The position numbers and the translations under genes are program-made. Shown piece by piece: positions 26,680 through 34,678 of a stretch of DNA of 48,459 nucleotides. Every line of letters starts with the position of its first letter. Position 1 is the first letter of the stretch. The stretch is from Anaerolineae bacterium (lineage in GTDB: Bacteria; Chloroflexota; Anaerolineae; Aggregatilineales; Phototrophicaceae): positions 1 to 48,459 of the forward strand of contig JAJEAA010000001.1 in the NCBI GenBank assembly GCA_022824365.1, written 5' to 3'. The notes below the pieces were generated by a model. It saw only the letters and a list, made by a program, of their open reading frames with translations, was not told where the DNA came from and did no database searches.

Positions 26680-29600
26680 ATGAGCGACGCGATCACAAAG
26701 GAAATCCGCCGGCAGTTGCTGGACAAGCTGGAATGGCGCTGCATCGGTCCCCATCGCGGCGGGCGCGTGGTCGCCGTCGCTGGCGATGTCCAACAGAAGA
26801 TGACCTTTTACATGGGCGCCTGCGCCGGTGGGGTCTGGAAGACCACCGATGGCGGCACGTACTGGCGCAATATCTCGGACGGCTACTTCAACACCGCGGC
26901 GATTGGCGCGCTGGCGGTCTCAGCCTCCGACCCCAACGTGATCTACGCCGGCACAGGCGAAAGCACCATCCGCGGCAACGTCTCCCACGGCGATGGCGTC
27001 TACAAGTCGGTTGACGCCGGCGCCTCCTGGCGGCACATCGGCCTCAGCGACACTCGCCACATTGGCAAAATCGTGATTCATCCGCGCGATCCAGATATCG
27101 TCTACCTGGCGGCGCTGGGCCACGCTTTCGGTCCCAACGAGCAGCGCGGCATTTTCCGCTCGACCGATGGCGGCAACCACTGGCAGAAGGTGCTGTACAA
27201 GAGCGATCGCGCCGGCTCGCACGATGTGGCGCTCGACCTCAACAATCCGCGGATCCTCTTCGCCGCCGTCTGGCAAGCGCAGCGCTATCCGCACAAGCTG
27301 GAGAACGGGGGACCGGAATGCGGTCTCTGGCGCAGCCTGGATGGCGGCGACAGCTGGCAGGACATCACGCGCAATCCGGGTCTGCCGCGCGGCCTGCTGG
27401 GCAAGATTGGCGTGACCATCTCTCCCGTTCAAGCCGGGCGCGTTTGGGCTGTGATCGAAGCCGAGGATGGCGCCGTCTTCCGCTCTGACGACTACGGCGC
27501 GACCTGGATCCGCCTCAGCGAGCAATCTCTGCTGCGCACGCGCCCCTGGTATTACATGCACATCACCGCGGACACGCAGGACCCCGATACTGTTTACGTT
27601 CAGAATTACGCCTTGTGGAAGTCGATTGACGGCGGGGCCAGCTTCGCCACCATGCCGACGGCGCACGGCGACGAGCACGCGCTCTGGATCGATCCGCATG
27701 ACAGCCAACGTATGGTTAAAGGCGATGATGGCGGCGCTTGCGTCTCCTTCAACGGCGGGCGCAGTTGGTCGTCGATCTACAATCAGCCAACCGCGCAACT
27801 TTACCACGTCTGCACTGACGACCGGTTTCCCTACCGCGTCTACGGCTCGCAGCAGGACAACACCGCCATCACTCTGCCCAGCGCGACTGTCGACGGAGCG
27901 ATCCATGAGCGCGACTGGTACGCGCCGGGCGGCGGCGAAAGCGGCTACATCGCCATCAAGCCCGATGACCCCGATATCGTGGTCGCTTCCGGCCCTATCG
28001 GCCAGCGCGCTTACAACGACCTGATGACGCTCTACAACCATCGGACCGGGCAGAAGTGGATCATCACCGCCTGGCCCGAGCTGTATGGCTGGGGCGCGGG
28101 CGCGGAGACGATGAAATACCGCTTTCAGTGGACCTTCCCCATCATGTTCTCTCGCCACGACCCCGATGTCCTCTACGTCTGCAGCCAGCACTTGCACCGC
28201 TCGACCGACCTGGGCGCCAGCTTTGAAGCACTCAGCCCGGATCTGACGCGCAACGACCCCGACAAGCTCAAACCCTCTGGCGGTCCCATCACGCGGGACA
28301 ATACCGGCGCTGAAGTCTATTGCAATATCTTCGCCTTGGCCGAGTCGCCGCAAGAGCCGGGCGTACTTTGGGCGGGCACGGACGACGGCCTCGTCCATAT
28401 CTCGCGCGACGGCGGGCGCGAATGGCGGGAGATCACGCCACCAGATCTGCCGGAATGGGCGCTGATCAGCATCATTGATGTTTCCGAGCATCAAGCGGGC
28501 GCGGCCTATCTGGCGGCGACGCGCTACAAGCTGGATGACACTCGTCCCTATCTCTACAAGACAACCGACTACGGCGAGAGTTGGACCGCCATCACGAATG
28601 GCATCCCTGAGCATGAGTTCACGCGCGTCATCCGAGAGGACCCGAACCAGCGCGGCTTGCTCTACGCCGGCACCGAGACGGGCATCTATATCTCTTTTGA
28701 TGATGGCGCAAATTGGCAGCCGATGGGCGGCAACCTGCCCATCTGCCCGATTCACGATTTTGTCGTCAAGGATTGCGATCTGGTCGTGGCGACGCATGGG
28801 CGCTCCTTCTGGATCCTGGATGATCTATCGCCGCTGCATCAAGCACAGAGCGATCTGGACGCGGCGGACGCGCGGCTCTTCGCCCCGGCGCCAAAAGCGC
28901 GCCTGCGGACCTACCCTGGCTTCGGCGGCTGGGATGAGAACTACCCGGCGGACTCGGTCAACTACGGCGGCGCCGGCACCAGCGTAACCGCTTTCACCAG
29001 CGGCGAGGGCGATCAGCCGCATTACCTCAACGCGGGACATAATCCGCCCGCGGGTATCATCTTTTGGTATCAGCTGGCAGTGGCGACCTCGGTCGAGTTC
29101 AACATCCGCACGCTTGAGGGCGGCTTGATACGGCGCTTCAGCAGCGACGAGGGCGCCGACCTTTCAAGTGAGGCAGGCGTCCACCGCTTCCACTGGAACC
29201 TGCGTTATCCGGGCGCGCTATCAGTCGAAGGCATTGACGGCGCTTGGAACAGACCGGACGGTCCTATGATCGTGCCCGGCGAGTACCTGGCGGAGCTAGT
29301 CGCCGCTGGCGAGCGAAGCGTTCAGCGCTTTGAGCTGCGCGCCGATCCGCGTGTCCAGACGACGGCGGAAGATTATCAAGCGCAACTGGATATGCTGCTG
29401 GCGATCCGCGATCGCTTAACGCAGAACAATGAGCTGCTAAACAAGCTGGTCGCGCTCAAGGCGCAGGTCGCGGCCTGGGTGGAGCGCAGTGGCGACGAGT
29501 CGCTACAAGAGAGCGCGGCCGCCATCGCCGCCGAAGTTGATAAGCTGCTGCCCGCGCTGATCAACGTGGGTTATACCGAGTCGCAGCTATATCCGAGCGG

Positions 29601-29805
29601 CCTGCACGAGAAGTTCAACGCTCTCTTCGAGTCGGTCGATAGCGCCGATTACGCCCCGCCGCGGCAAGCGCGCGAGGTCTTCGCGCTGCTCGGCGACCAG
29701 TTGGATGGCCACCTGGCATACATCCGGACCGACCTGGGCGAGACTGTCGCCGATTTCAACGCGACGGTGCGGGCCCTTGGATTACAGCCGGTGGATTTGC
29801 CGTAG
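26680..29805 (+). CDS. Large Asp-box (VPS10/BNR sialidase-like) beta-propeller protein
   Basis: 1041 residues from ATG 26680. Residues about 15-740 hold about eleven Asp-box repeats of the S/T-x-D-x-G-x-x-W type: KTTDGGTYW, KSVDAGASW, RSTDGGNHW, RSLDGGDSW, RSDDYGATW, KSIDGGASF, SFNGGRSW, RSTDLGASF, ISRDGGREW, KTTDYGESW, ISFDDGANW. These build one or two beta-propellers as in VPS10/sortilin and GH74-like proteins. A beta-rich segment and a helical C-terminus with coiled-coil-like stretches follow (about 930-1040). The fold is clear, the activity is not: no sialidase FRIP motif or obvious catalytic set is seen. Unlike many relatives it has no signal peptide at either possible start, so it appears cytosolic. 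It is alone, convergent with the permease genes downstream. Confidence 0.82.
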   Translation: MSDAITKEIRRQLLDKLEWRCIGPHRGGRVVAVAGDVQQKMTFYMGACAGGVWKTTDGGTYWRNISDGYFNTAAIGALAVSASDPNVIYAGTGESTIRGNVSHGDGVYKSVDAGASWRHIGLSDTRHIGKIVIHPRDPDIVYLAALGHAFGPNEQRGIFRSTDGGNHWQKVLYKSDRAGSHDVALDLNNPRILFAAVWQAQRYPHKLENGGPECGLWRSLDGGDSWQDITRNPGLPRGLLGKIGVTISPVQAGRVWAVIEAEDGAVFRSDDYGATWIRLSEQSLLRTRPWYYMHITADTQDPDTVYVQNYALWKSIDGGASFATMPTAHGDEHALWIDPHDSQRMVKGDDGGACVSFNGGRSWSSIYNQPTAQLYHVCTDDRFPYRVYGSQQDNTAITLPSATVDGAIHERDWYAPGGGESGYIAIKPDDPDIVVASGPIGQRAYNDLMTLYNHRTGQKWIITAWPELYGWGAGAETMKYRFQWTFPIMFSRHDPDVLYVCSQHLHRSTDLGASFEALSPDLTRNDPDKLKPSGGPITRDNTGAEVYCNIFALAESPQEPGVLWAGTDDGLVHISRDGGREWREITPPDLPEWALISIIDVSEHQAGAAYLAATRYKLDDTRPYLYKTTDYGESWTAITNGIPEHEFTRVIREDPNQRGLLYAGTETGIYISFDDGANWQPMGGNLPICPIHDFVVKDCDLVVATHGRSFWILDDLSPLHQAQSDLDAADARLFAPAPKARLRTYPGFGGWDENYPADSVNYGGAGTSVTAFTSGEGDQPHYLNAGHNPPAGIIFWYQLAVATSVEFNIRTLEGGLIRRFSSDEGADLSSEAGVHRFHWNLRYPGALSVEGIDGAWNRPDGPMIVPGEYLAELVAAGERSVQRFELRADPRVQTTAEDYQAQLDMLLAIRDRLTQNNELLNKLVALKAQVAAWVERSGDESLQESAAAIAAEVDKLLPALINVGYTESQLYPSGLHEKFNALFESVDSADYAPPRQAREVFALLGDQLDGHLAYIRTDLGETVADFNATVRALGLQPVDLP

Positions 29806-29827
29806 TTGCACCACAAAGTTACGGAAC

Positions 29828-29856
29828 CGCAGGGGCGATCTACCAGGTCGCCCGTG
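29828..29856. repeat. 29-nt hairpin repeat, copy C (between convergent genes)
   Basis: The stem GGGCGATCT / AGGTCGCCC (29833-29841 with 29845-29853, one G-T pair) has an ACC loop and the outer bases AGGGG and CCCG shared with the copies at 31681 and 31748. It lies between the convergent Asp-box and permease genes and could also stop transcription. Confidence 0.55.
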
Positions 29857-29886
29857 TCCACCCCACATCTCGCACTCCACCTACAC

Positions 29887-30744
29887 TCAAGCGCGCACGT
29901 TGGGATCCAAAGCATCGCGCAGGGCATCGCCGATGATGTTCAGGATGAGCACGACCAGGGTGATGGTCATGCCGGGGAAGACAGCGATCCACCACTGCGT
30001 GCGCAGGTAGTTGCGGCCGTCAGCCAGCATGGCGCCCCACTCCGGCGTCGGCGGGCGGACGCCGAGACCGAGAAAGCTCAGGCTAGCGCCGGCCACGATA
30101 GCGCCGGAAACCCCGAGCGTCGTCACCACGATCATCGGTCCCAGGACGCCCGGCAAGATGTGGTAGAACATGATTCGCGCCGAGCCCGCGCCCATGCTGC
30201 GCGCCGCCATCACATATTCCATCTCGCGGATGGACAAGGTGATGCCGCGGATCAGACGCGCGTAAGTGGGCAACGAGAAAAAGGCGATGGCGATGATAAC
30301 GTTGACCATGTTGGCGCCCAGCAGGCTGACCAGCCAGATCGCCAGGATTAAGCCGGGGAAAGCCAGGATCAAGTCCATGACGCGCATGATGACATTGTCG
30401 AGGAAACCGCCGAAGAAGCCGGCAAACAAGCCCAGCGGCGCGCTGATGATGACCGCCAGGCCGATGGACAGAAAGCCGACTTGCAGCGATACGCGCCCGC
30501 CATAAAGCACGCGGCTCATGATATCGCGGCCGAGCTTGTCCGTGCCGAAAGGATGCAGCAATGAGGGCGCTTGATTGCGCGCGGGCGTATCTTTCTGGAT
30601 GGGGTCATAAGGCGTGACCTGGGGCGCGAATATGATAGCGAGCAGAATTATCAGCAGGCAAGCCAGCCCGGCAAGCGCCACGCGATTGCGGACGAACTTC
30701 ATGATGACCAAAGTGTAAAGCCCCTGCGGGCGGTCGCTATTCAT
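29887..30744 (-). CDS. Opp/Dpp-type ABC permease (DppC-like), second system
   Basis: 285 residues from ATG 30744, which overlaps the end of the upstream permease gene by 8 nt; ATG 30702 is an alternative. It is a six-helix membrane protein of normal DppC length. Motifs: HPFGTDKLGRDIMSRVLYGGR, the EAA coupling segment VMAARSMGAGSARIMFYHILP, SFLGLGVRPPTPEWGAMLADG, and the ending NIIGDALRDALDPNVRA. It forms the transport channel with the DppB-like permease. Unlike the DppC-like protein encoded at 16848 it lacks the long outer insertion, so the two systems probably bind different partners. It is the last gene of its operon; no ATPase genes follow, and the next gene is convergent. Confidence 0.92.
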   Translation of the reverse strand: MNSDRPQGLYTLVIMKFVRNRVALAGLACLLIILLAIIFAPQVTPYDPIQKDTPARNQAPSLLHPFGTDKLGRDIMSRVLYGGRVSLQVGFLSIGLAVIISAPLGLFAGFFGGFLDNVIMRVMDLILAFPGLILAIWLVSLLGANMVNVIIAIAFFSLPTYARLIRGITLSIREMEYVMAARSMGAGSARIMFYHILPGVLGPMIVVTTLGVSGAIVAGASLSFLGLGVRPPTPEWGAMLADGRNYLRTQWWIAVFPGMTITLVVLILNIIGDALRDALDPNVRA

Positions 30745-31660
30745 AACGAATCCGCGGATCGACGAAGGCGTAGATGATATCGACGATGAGATTGACAAAA
30801 ACAAATGAAGCGGCGACTAGGATGACAGTGCCCTGAATCATCGGATAGTCGCGGTTGCTGATGGAGTCGATGGCAAGACGGCCCACGCCGGGCAAACCGA
30901 ATATGCTTTCGGTGATGACCGCGCCGCCCAGCAAACCGCCGACCGACAAGCCGACCACGGTGATGACGGGAATCAAGGTGTTCTTCAAGGCATGGCCGAT
31001 CAATACGCGGCGATGCGCCAGCCCCTTCGCCCGAGCGGTACGCACATAATCAGTGCTGAGCACTTCAATCATGCTCGAGCGCGTGAGACGGGCGATCAAG
31101 GCGCTCTGCCCCACCGCCAGCGTCGCCACCGGCAAGACAAAATGCCGCCAACTGCCGGCCCCTTGAACGGGCAGGATGCGCAAGCCGACGGCGAAGATGA
31201 GAATCAACATCAAGCCAAGCCAAAATGTCGGAATTGAATAGAAGAATACAGCCGTGACGATGCCGAGATTATCGATCCAGGTGCGCTGGTAGACAGCGGT
31301 GATGATGCCGATGAGCAGGCCGATGGCGCTGCCGACTGACACGCTGAGAAAGGTGATGGCGGCGGTGAAGGGAAAAGCTTTGGCGATGACCCCGAGAACG
31401 GGCTCGCGGAATTTGACCGAGCGTCCCAGATCCCCTTGGGCGAAGTTGCGCAGGAAGATGAGATACTGCTCGGCTAGCGGGCGGTCCAAGCCCAGGTTCT
31501 TGCGGATCTGCTCGATGAGCTCCGGCGTGGCGCGGTCGCCCGCCATCAGCTTGGCCGGGTCGCCGGGCACAGCGATGCGCAGCATGAAGAAGACGACAGT
31601 GGTGACGGCGAGAATCAACGGGAAGGCGATCAAGACGCGCCGCAGGATGTATTTGCTCAT
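30737..31660 (-). CDS. Opp/Dpp-type ABC permease (DppB-like), second system
   Basis: 307 residues from ATG 31660, a typical DppB/OppB permease of six membrane helices. The N-terminus is MSKYILRRVLIAFPLILAVT and the coupling segment is VRTARAKGLAHRRVLIGHALKN, with the usual ARAKG. FGLPGVGRLAIDSISNRDYP and the final VDPRIRYE are family signatures. The 137-nt gap before it, between the binding-protein gene and this one, contains two inverted 29-nt hairpin repeats, so permease expression is probably lower than that of the binding protein. It overlaps the DppC-like gene by 8 nt. Substrate is not evident, although the closest neighbours suggest peptides or cell-wall fragments. Confidence 0.93.
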   Translation of the reverse strand: MSKYILRRVLIAFPLILAVTTVVFFMLRIAVPGDPAKLMAGDRATPELIEQIRKNLGLDRPLAEQYLIFLRNFAQGDLGRSVKFREPVLGVIAKAFPFTAAITFLSVSVGSAIGLLIGIITAVYQRTWIDNLGIVTAVFFYSIPTFWLGLMLILIFAVGLRILPVQGAGSWRHFVLPVATLAVGQSALIARLTRSSMIEVLSTDYVRTARAKGLAHRRVLIGHALKNTLIPVITVVGLSVGGLLGGAVITESIFGLPGVGRLAIDSISNRDYPMIQGTVILVAASFVFVNLIVDIIYAFVDPRIRYE

Positions 31661-31680
31661 GGGTCTAATAGTGGATGAAA

Positions 31681-31709
31681 GGCGGGCGACTCACAGAGTC
31701 GCCCCTACA
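31681..31709. repeat. 29-nt hairpin repeat, copy A (binding protein/permease gap)
   Basis: GGGCGACTC / GAGTCGCCC (31684-31692 with 31696-31704) is a perfect 9-bp stem with an ACA loop. With its flanks the element is 29 nt and begins GGCGGG and ends CCCCTACA. It is inverted relative to copy B at 31748-31776, 38 nt away. Confidence 0.7.
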
Positions 31710-31747
31710 TACGGACGCGTAATGTCGATGACCGTCCATGTGGTGTC

Positions 31748-31776
31748 TGTAGGGGTCAGCCTGTGGCTGACCCGCC
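31748..31776. repeat. 29-nt hairpin repeat, copy B (binding protein/permease gap)
   Basis: GGGTCAGCC / GGCTGACCC (31753-31761 with 31765-31773) is a perfect 9-bp stem with a TGT loop. The flanks TGTAGG and GCC match the reverse complement of copy A, but the stem bases differ in both arms, keeping the pairing. Confidence 0.7.
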
Positions 31777-31797
31777 GTCCAAAGCGCGATCTGGATA

Positions 31798-33387
31798 CTA
31801 CTCCACCTCGAAATAGGCGTTCCAGTAGAGGAAGGTCAAGTCGGGGTGGATTTCCCAGTTCATCAACTCGGCGCGGACGCCGGTCAGCGCGGGCGGCACG
31901 GCCAGGTAGACCCAGGGCGACGCCTCGATGATGTACTTGCTCACTTCGGTCACCGCTTCGTAACGCAGGACGGGATCCAGCTGCGTATCCGCCGCCGTCA
32001 GCAAGTCCGTCAGTTCGTCGGTGGAGAACCAGGCGCGGTTGCTGCCGCCTTTGCGGCCGGGATCAAAGAAATAGGTCAGAATGCTGGGATCGCTGTAGCC
32101 ATAGAGCAGCAAGAAGAGATCGTGCTCGCCGGTGGTGGTCAAGTCGATGAGAGCGGAAAATTCCAGCACATCGATGACCAGCGGGATGCCAACTGCGCGC
32201 CATTGCGCTTCAAGAACTTCCGCTTGACGCCGCCATTCATCGGGCGAGGCGGTCGCCAGCGGCACCGACCAGGCATTGCCCTCCGGGTCTTCGCGCAAGC
32301 CATCGCCATCGGTATCGACGTAGCCCAGCTCATCAAGCATCGCCATTGCCTTATCGGGATCGTAACTCGGCGCGACGGCGTCAAGCTCGGGATTGTGGCC
32401 CCAGATAGTGGGCGGCAGCGGCTGATAAAGCGGCTGCGCCAGGTCTTCCCAAGCCAACGTGACAAATTCCTGACGATCGGTGGCGTAGGCGAAAGCGCGG
32501 CGCAGGTCCGGATTGGTCCAGGGATCCTTCGAGGTATTGAAGCCGACATAGCGGATTTGGTTCAGTTGGGCGATATCGACATCAATGTCCGGGTTGGCTT
32601 GGGCGTCCGCCAAATTCTGGGTCGGGATGCCAGCCAGGGACACCTCGCCGGTTTCCAACGCCGCCAGCACGGTCTGCTCTTCGCCGATGAAGAGGATCTG
32701 CAACTCATCGAGGAAGACGGGACCGGGATGATCATAGAGCTCGGGCGGCGCCCAGTTGAAATCGGGATTGCGCTCGAAGAGGACGTAGTTATCGGTGACC
32801 AGTTCCTTGAACATGAAGGGACCGCCACCGACCGGGCTGGTGCCGAAATTGTCGGGACCAAGCGCTTCATAGGCGGTCGGCGAGACGATCTCCAAGCCCG
32901 ATAGCACGAAGAAGAGCGGCGCGTATGGCGAAGCCAAATGCATGGTGAAGCTGTAGTCGCTGTTGATCTCAACATCTTCCAGCAAGCCGATCAGGTCAGC
33001 GCCTTGCGACGCGCCGGTTTCCGGATCACGGTACTTGTCAAGATTCCACTTGATAGCGGCCGCGTCAATCGCTGTGCCATCGGTGAAGCTGGCATTTTCG
33101 ATCAGGTTAATCGTCAACGACTTTGAATCTTCGGAGACTTCCCAGGCGTCGGCGAGGAAGCCGATATAGGACATATCAAGGGCGCGCGAGAACAAGGTCG
33201 GGTAGATGGCGTAATGGGGCCAGCTATGCCAGGACGAAATGAAGGGATCGAGCGAGGTATTGGAATTGGCGTCCGCCACCACCAGGCGACCGCCCTTGCC
33301 TTCCATCATATCGTCCTGGGCGACCGCTAGGCCGCTGGCCAGGACCAGGACAAGCATCAACACGATTAACAGGGTCTTCTTGATCAC
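31798..33387 (-). CDS. Opp/Dpp-type substrate-binding protein (SBP_bac_5), second system
   Basis: 529 residues from ATG 33387, preceded by GAGGAGG. The signal peptide MIKKTLLIVLMLVLVLASG ends near AVAQ with no lipobox Cys. The mature protein has standard DppA/OppA length and features: SLDPFISSWHSWPHYAIYPTLF-type opening, the ENASFTDGTAIDAAAIKWNL segment that marks the family, an LRRAFAYATDRQEFV helix and a DTDGDG loop. It delivers a peptide or similar ligand to the permeases encoded at 30737 and 29887. The gene upstream encodes a beta-lactamase-fold protein, 76 nt away, possibly in the same transcript; that hints at peptidoglycan-related or modified peptides but proves nothing. Confidence 0.93.
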   Translation of the reverse strand: MIKKTLLIVLMLVLVLASGLAVAQDDMMEGKGGRLVVADANSNTSLDPFISSWHSWPHYAIYPTLFSRALDMSYIGFLADAWEVSEDSKSLTINLIENASFTDGTAIDAAAIKWNLDKYRDPETGASQGADLIGLLEDVEINSDYSFTMHLASPYAPLFFVLSGLEIVSPTAYEALGPDNFGTSPVGGGPFMFKELVTDNYVLFERNPDFNWAPPELYDHPGPVFLDELQILFIGEEQTVLAALETGEVSLAGIPTQNLADAQANPDIDVDIAQLNQIRYVGFNTSKDPWTNPDLRRAFAYATDRQEFVTLAWEDLAQPLYQPLPPTIWGHNPELDAVAPSYDPDKAMAMLDELGYVDTDGDGLREDPEGNAWSVPLATASPDEWRRQAEVLEAQWRAVGIPLVIDVLEFSALIDLTTTGEHDLFLLLYGYSDPSILTYFFDPGRKGGSNRAWFSTDELTDLLTAADTQLDPVLRYEAVTEVSKYIIEASPWVYLAVPPALTGVRAELMNWEIHPDLTFLYWNAYFEVE

Positions 33388-33463
33388 GTTAAATCCTCCT
33401 CAAATGACAAAACTCAAAACAGAAAACGGGGCTGCTTCTTGCAATAATTCCTCCTTGATAGCA

Positions 33464-34378
33464 TTAGTTTCCGATGACGAATGCGTCGTACGCGGCGCGT
33501 CCGATCTCGCCCATGGCCGTCTCGACTTCAAAGACGCGCTGGTGATGCGCGACCGGCTGATTCCAAATCGGCGCCTCATCCCATTCGGTGAAGCAGGTGA
33601 GGATTACGTGGCTATCTTCGGCTAGCGTGATGATACCGCAGTCGTTGCGGATGCCGCCAATGGTGCCGGTCTTGTGCGCAACTTTGGCGCCGAGCGGGAG
33701 GAAGCGCGAGATGCGCACATTGAACTGCTGCTTATGCAGGATGTCAAAGGCGACCGCACGGATATCTTCCGGAAACAAATTGCCATACATCATATGCAGC
33801 AGGCGGTTCATCGCCTTGGCGCTGCTGACGTTATTTTCGCTGCCCTTGCTGAACCCCAAGCCATCTCGCAGGACATCATTCTCTATCGCCCATTTGTGGA
33901 TCTCCTCGCGGGGCAAGTCCGCGACTTCGGGCGGGAAGAGATAGCGCAGCAGTTCCTTGCAATTCAACTTGAAGCTGATCTCGGGCAAACCAAGCTGGCG
34001 CATATAACCTTCAATGACAGCGGCGCCGCCGAGCAGGTCCACCATGATATCGGTGGCGGTATTGTCGCTGATGATGATCATCAGCGTGAGCAGGTCACGG
34101 ACCGTTGGCTCCAGGTCCTGCTCGAAGTAGGGCAGGATGCCGCTGCCCAGGCTCTTGTCCTCGTCCGCCAGCGGAACGCGCGTCTCCAGGCTAAGTTCGC
34201 CGTCGGTCAGTTGCCGGCAGGCGGTCGCCAGAATGGGGATTTTGAAGGTGCTGGCCATGGGGAAGGGCGCATCGCCATTGACCTCGACTCTCGCGCCCGA
34301 TTCGATATGCCAGATGGCGACGCCCGCCTGAATGTCCGCGCGGCTGATGATGTCGCGTATCTTTTCGTCCAGGCTCAT
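33464..34378 (-). CDS. Serine beta-lactamase-fold protein (class A-like, no signal peptide)
   Basis: 304 residues from ATG 34378, chosen because GGGAGG lies about 6 nt upstream. Class A serine-enzyme motifs are present: S43-T-F-K46, S104-D-N106 and K236-T-G238-T, each at a plausible spacing. I cannot find a clear ExxLN omega-loop motif with the deacylating Glu166; the region reads KLNCKELLRYLFPP. No signal peptide is seen, whereas true class A beta-lactamases are exported. It may therefore be a cytoplasmic serine hydrolase or amidase of the Beta-lactamase2 family rather than a resistance enzyme. It stands first in the operon with the second Opp-type binding protein and permeases, so processing of an imported peptide-like compound is a reasonable guess. 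Confidence 0.75.
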   Translation of the reverse strand: MSLDEKIRDIISRADIQAGVAIWHIESGARVEVNGDAPFPMASTFKIPILATACRQLTDGELSLETRVPLADEDKSLGSGILPYFEQDLEPTVRDLLTLMIIISDNTATDIMVDLLGGAAVIEGYMRQLGLPEISFKLNCKELLRYLFPPEVADLPREEIHKWAIENDVLRDGLGFSKGSENNVSSAKAMNRLLHMMYGNLFPEDIRAVAFDILHKQQFNVRISRFLPLGAKVAHKTGTIGGIRNDCGIITLAEDSHVILTCFTEWDEAPIWNQPVAHHQRVFEVETAMGEIGRAAYDAFVIGN

Positions 34379-34593
34379 CTCGCGCCTCCCCAAGAGTTCT
34401 TGTCCAGCCAAAGCTACGTTAATTTGTCAAGCCGGCCGCTTGCCAATCGGAATGATACTGAAAGGCAGCTCCCGATTGCAAATACTGCCTCTGCGATCAT
34501 ATCAGCGCCACCTTCGCCGTAGTCGTTTATGGCGTGATCCAGCAGACGCATGGCGCAGCCTGCATCCAGCCGGGTCCGCGCTCCCCCGCCCGC
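34379..34593. other. Intergenic stretch, no supported gene
   Basis: With the promoter and hairpin listed next, this forms the 300-nt gap between the divergent beta-lactamase-fold and LivK-like genes. A minus-strand reading frame covers much of it (34686-34414) but has no ribosome binding site and no recognisable domain, and it overlaps the start of the neighbouring gene. AGGCAG and CTGCCT around 34462-34489 form a weak inverted repeat. No RNA gene was recognised. Confidence 0.5.
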
Positions 34594-34622
34594 TTGATAA
34601 ACCACCCTGTTACTGATACAGT
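34594..34622 (+). promoter_or_regulatory. Candidate promoter of the tandem LivK-like genes
   Basis: TTGATA (34594-34599), a 17-nt spacer and TACAGT (34617-34622), a good sigma70-like pair. The start of transcription would be near 34629, at the hairpin 34631-34651. Confidence 0.4.
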
Positions 34623-34630
34623 GAATACTG

Positions 34631-34651
34631 AAAGCTGCCCTACAGCTTTTT
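34631..34651 (+). terminator. Terminator-like hairpin in the leader of the first LivK-like gene
   Basis: AAAGCTG / CAGCTTT form a perfect 7-bp stem with a 5-nt loop, followed by TT and TGATTT. It lies between the candidate promoter and the gene, only 28 nt before the ATG. It could stabilise the 5' end or act as a weak attenuator; the stem is short and AT-rich at its base. Confidence 0.4.
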
Positions 34652-34678
34652 GATTTAACTCGTGTCAGGTACAGGAAT

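Noticed and set aside
33464..34378. Antibiotic-resistance beta-lactamase
   Set aside because: No signal peptide and no clear Glu166 motif; the fold alone does not support a resistance role.
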